Shown in pieces: positions 4,302 through 6,266 of a stretch of 6,266 nucleotides of DNA; position 1 is the stretch's first letter; each line of letters starts with the position of its first letter. The stretch lies in assembly GCA_026392815.1 (NCBI GenBank), contig JAPLBI010000141.1:1-6266 (forward strand), in the 5' to 3' direction. The notes under the pieces are model-generated. The model was given only the letters and a program-made list of their open reading frames with translations, ran no database searches and was not told where the DNA came from. Made by a program: the position numbers and the translations under genes. The DNA comes from Actinomycetota bacterium. GTDB lineage: Bacteria > Actinomycetota > Actinomycetes > Nanopelagicales > Nanopelagicaceae.

Positions 4302-6128
4302 TTAAAAAGCGTTTTCAGAGATCTCCATGATTGAACTATCGGTGGCCTCAACGATCTTACGATCAGCGGTGATATGTGGCAGATAATTTGTCACAAAGAA
4401 CTTAGCTGATGCGATCTTGCCGGTGTAGAAATCGGCATCCTTCGCAGATGCGCTCGGCAAACGCTCAGCAGCGATATCTGCTTGGCGCAGCAACAACCAA
4501 GAGGTGATGATGTCGCCAACTGCCATCAATACACGCGATGTATTTAAACCAACTTTATAAATCTCTGGCGCAGATTCTTGTGATGCCATGGCATGTCCAA
4601 CAAGAACGCCGACCATGCCATTTAGATCACCGAGAGCTTTAAGAAGTGCCTGCTTCTCTTCAGCATGTGCACCACCTGCTTCAGCAAATGTTTGGATCTC
4701 TTTTCCAAGAAGGCCAAGTGCTTTTCCGCCATCTTTAACAACTTTACGGAAGAAGAAATCAAGACCCTGAATTGCAGTTGTGCCTTCATACAAAGTATCG
4801 ATCTTGGCATCGCGAACATATTGTTCTAGCGGCCAATCTTGGGTAAATCCTGCGCCACCAAATGTTTGTAGCGATTCGGTACCAAGAAGTGTCCAAGATT
4901 TTTCAGAGCCGTAACCCTTAACAACCGGTAGCAAGAGATCGTTAAGAGCTTCCATTGTCTTAACTTTTGCTTCATCGCCAGCTGCGCGAGCAAGTTCAAT
5001 CTCATCTTGAATAGTTGCGGTGTATAGAACTAGTGCGCGCATACCTTCGGAGTAAGACTTCTGCACCATCAGCGAACGACGCACATCTGGGTGATGAATA
5101 ATCGTTACACGTGGGCTCGCCTTATCGTTCATAACCTTCATATCGCCTCCTTGTACGCGGGTTTTCGCGTAGCTAAGAGCTTGCTGATATCCAGCAGATA
5201 AAGTCGCGATCGCCTTTGTACCAACCATCATGCGCGCAAATTCAATTACCTTAAACATCTGCGCGATACCTTCGTGCACTTCGCCTAACAAATAACCAAC
5301 TGCAGGCTCTTTCTCACCAAGATTTACTTCGCATGTAGCAGATACGTTGAGACCCATCTTGTTCTCAAGTGAGGTGACATAAACACCGTTACGCTTTCCG
5401 AGATCACCGGTCTTTAGATCAAACATAAATTTAGGAATTAAGAAGAGTGAAAGACCTTTAGTTCCTGGTCCGCCACCTTCGCGACGAGCCAGAACAAAGT
5501 GCATTACGTTCTCGTAGAAGTCTGCATCACCTGATGTGATGTAGCGCTTGGTGCCGGTGATATGCCAAGTTCCATCAGGTTGCTGCACAGCCTTGGTGCG
5601 ACCTGCGCCAACATCTGAACCAGCATCTGGTTCTGTTAGCTGCATCGTTGCGCCCCAATGGCGATCAACCATTAACTTCGCCATCTGCTTCTGATCTTCG
5701 GTACCTAATACATATGCAACTTGCGCAAATGCATAACCAGAGGCGTAGATGTGAATTGCAGGGTTTGAACCTAAAACCATTTCGGCGATCGCCCAACGAA
5801 CAGCAGCCGGAACTTTTGTTCCGCCTAAATCAACCGGTGCATCAAGACGCCACCATTCGCCATCGATATAAGCTTTGTAAGATTTTTTAAAACTTTCTGG
5901 AAGAGTGACATTTCCAGTTTCCTTATTGAGAATCGCGCCAACGCGATCTCCTTCAACGAAAGATTCAGCGAGATCGTTCTCGGTTAAGCGCTTCATCTCT
6001 TCCAACATCCCCATCGCAGTTTCGCGATCGAGTTCGCTAAAGATAGAAGTCCCTAAAACCTTTTCTGTTCCAAGCAGGTCAAAGAGACAGAATTCAATAT
6101 CGCGCAGATTGGCGTTGTAATGGCTCAT
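4302..6128 (-). CDS. Long-form acyl-CoA dehydrogenase, FadE5-like
   Basis: FAD-dependent acyl-CoA dehydrogenases make the first double bond in beta-oxidation, passing electrons to ETF. This 608-aa protein belongs to the roughly 600-residue type. It has an extra N-terminal segment ([13 protein letters not shown], residues 1-13), a helical N-domain with VEGDR (58-62), a middle beta domain with [18 protein letters not shown] (162-179), GTKGLSLF (222-229) and [13 protein letters not shown] (256-268), a C-terminal helical domain with [12 protein letters not shown] (417-428), and an extra C-terminal domain after about 465. The likely catalytic base is Glu448 in [10 protein letters not shown]. From memory it resembles mycobacterial FadE5, which is also about 611 aa and has wide chain-length tolerance; the related DmdC-type enzymes are the main alternative. 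The ATG at 6128 is preferred over an in-frame TTG two codons upstream because homologues begin MSHY. No Shine-Dalgarno is seen. No other beta-oxidation gene is nearby. Confidence 0.92.
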   Translation of the reverse strand: MSHYNANLRDIEFCLFDLLGTEKVLGTSIFSELDRETAMGMLEEMKRLTENDLAESFVEGDRVGAILNKETGNVTLPESFKKSYKAYIDGEWWRLDAPVDLGGTKVPAAVRWAIAEMVLGSNPAIHIYASGYAFAQVAYVLGTEDQKQMAKLMVDRHWGATMQLTEPDAGSDVGAGRTKAVQQPDGTWHITGTKRYITSGDADFYENVMHFVLARREGGGPGTKGLSLFLIPKFMFDLKTGDLGKRNGVYVTSLENKMGLNVSATCEVNLGEKEPAVGYLLGEVHEGIAQMFKVIEFARMMVGTKAIATLSAGYQQALSYAKTRVQGGDMKVMNDKASPRVTIIHHPDVRRSLMVQKSYSEGMRALVLYTATIQDEIELARAAGDEAKVKTMEALNDLLLPVVKGYGSEKSWTLLGTESLQTFGGAGFTQDWPLEQYVRDAKIDTLYEGTTAIQGLDFFFRKVVKDGGKALGLLGKEIQTFAEAGGAHAEEKQALLKALGDLNGMVGVLVGHAMASQESAPEIYKVGLNTSRVLMAVGDIITSWLLLRQADIAAERLPSASAKDADFYTGKIASAKFFVTNYLPHITADRKIVEATDSSIMEISENAF

Positions 6129-6134
6129 GGGCAA

Positions 6135-6143
6135 ATAATGCTA
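6135..6143 (-). promoter_or_regulatory. Possible -10 region of fadE (leaderless type)
   Basis: Two overlapping minus-strand hexamers could serve: CATTAT (6140-6135), ending 6 nt before the ATG at 6128, and TAGCAT (6143-6138), which fits TANNNT and ends 9 nt before it. Either would put the transcript start at or very near the start codon. There is no Shine-Dalgarno at normal distance; GGTGGG is 15 nt away. No clear -35 is visible, so confidence is limited. Confidence 0.4.
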
Positions 6144-6172
6144 CCCACCAGTAACTTACGCAAGCCCTAACT

Positions 6173-6180
6173 AAACGTTT
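6173..6180. promoter_or_regulatory. Palindrome AAACGTTT in the divergent fadE-dcd region
   Basis: This perfect 8-bp palindrome lies in the 78-bp gap between the divergent fadE and dcd starts, over the position expected for the dcd -35 (17 bp before its -10). It could be an operator, but an 8-bp palindrome is not rare by chance in a gap of this size. Confidence 0.2.
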
Positions 6181-6194
6181 CTACCGCGGTCAGA

Positions 6195-6200
6195 TAGGCT
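6195..6200 (+). promoter_or_regulatory. dcd: -10 element of dcd (leaderless type)
   Basis: TAGGCT fits TANNNT and ends 6 nt before the GTG of dcd, so the transcript should begin at or beside the start codon. The 12 bases AGATAGGCTCAC (6192-6203) are the same as those before the transporter gene at the same offset. The bases between it and the GTG (CACGCC) contain no Shine-Dalgarno. Confidence 0.65.
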
Positions 6201-6206
6201 CACGCC

Positions 6207-6266
6207 GTGCTTCTAAGTGATCGCGATATCCGCTCTGAAATCAACGCCGGCCGCGTCGCCGTCGAA
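6207..6266 (+). CDS. dcd: dCTP deaminase, N-terminal 20 codons (3' end outside window)
   Basis: Dcd removes the amino group of dCTP on the way to dUMP/dTTP. In actinobacteria such as Mycobacterium the enzyme is usually bifunctional, converting dCTP directly to dUMP; this cannot be tested from 20 residues. The visible N-terminus, reading from a GTG start, is (M)LLSDRDIRSEINAGRVAVE, a close match to the family opening LLSDRD-I/L-R-x-E-I-x-x-GR. The reading frame is open to the window edge. It is transcribed divergently from fadE, with a 78-bp gap between the starts. A -10 element 6 nt upstream and no Shine-Dalgarno suggest a leaderless mRNA. All catalytic residues lie beyond the window. Confidence 0.88.
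   Translation, partial: MLLSDRDIRSEINAGRVAVE

Noticed and set aside
5206..5213. GCGATCGC octamers at 5206-5213 and 5785-5792, like the cyanobacterial HIP1 repeat
   Set aside because: Both fall on Ala-Ile-Ala codons in the fadE reading frame and there are only two, so codon choice explains them.
6129..6134. TTG start two codons upstream of the fadE ATG
   Set aside because: The family N-terminus begins MSHY, which matches the ATG at 6128. TTG would add only two residues without a ribosome-binding site.
1..6266. A new defence, mobile or multi-gene system
   Set aside because: Every substantial frame is a recognised housekeeping or metabolic gene in intact form. There are no transposase or integrase genes, no direct-repeat arrays, and no gap over 300 bp.

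Overview
This window looks like a housekeeping stretch of an actinobacterial chromosome. The gene order rpsF-ssb-rpsR-rplI-dnaB, the form of the SSB, S18 and DnaB proteins, a long FadE5-type acyl-CoA dehydrogenase beginning MSHY, and an actinobacterial-type Dcd N-terminus all point there. Base composition is moderate (near 50% GC by eye), intergenic gaps are short, and several starts look leaderless. A small-genome, lower-GC actinobacterium such as the freshwater Nanopelagicales (acI) would fit, but this is an inference from composition and compactness, not a proven placement.

Plus strand, left to right: the 3' end of rpsF (ribosomal protein S6), ssb, rpsR (S18, zinc-binding 'C+' form) and rplI (L9), closed by a strong intrinsic terminator at 1619-1658. 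A 284-bp non-coding region follows. It carries a row of DnaA-box-like 9-mers in one orientation and a possible hairpin over the ribosome-binding site. Then comes dnaB (replicative helicase), without an intein. The left half therefore combines ribosome assembly with replication-fork functions (SSB, DnaB).

Minus strand: dnaB converges tail to tail, with only 2 bp between stop codons, on a 10-TM EamA/DMT-family transporter gene. Upstream of that gene, in the same direction, lies the FadE5-like acyl-CoA dehydrogenase gene. A short divergent promoter region separates it from the first 20 codons of dcd (dCTP deaminase), which runs off the right edge.

The window uses two styles of translation start. 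ssb, rpsR, rplI and dnaB have purine-rich Shine-Dalgarno sequences. The transporter gene, fadE and dcd have none. The transporter gene and dcd instead share an identical 12-bp -10 region (AGATAGGCTCAC), with the -10 hexamer ending 6 nt before the start codon, as expected for leaderless mRNAs.

I see no mobile element, CRISPR array, tRNA/rRNA gene, defence cassette or undescribed multi-gene system. The most interesting signals are regulatory: the DnaA-box row upstream of dnaB, the shared leaderless promoter element, and a perfect palindrome in the transporter promoter.
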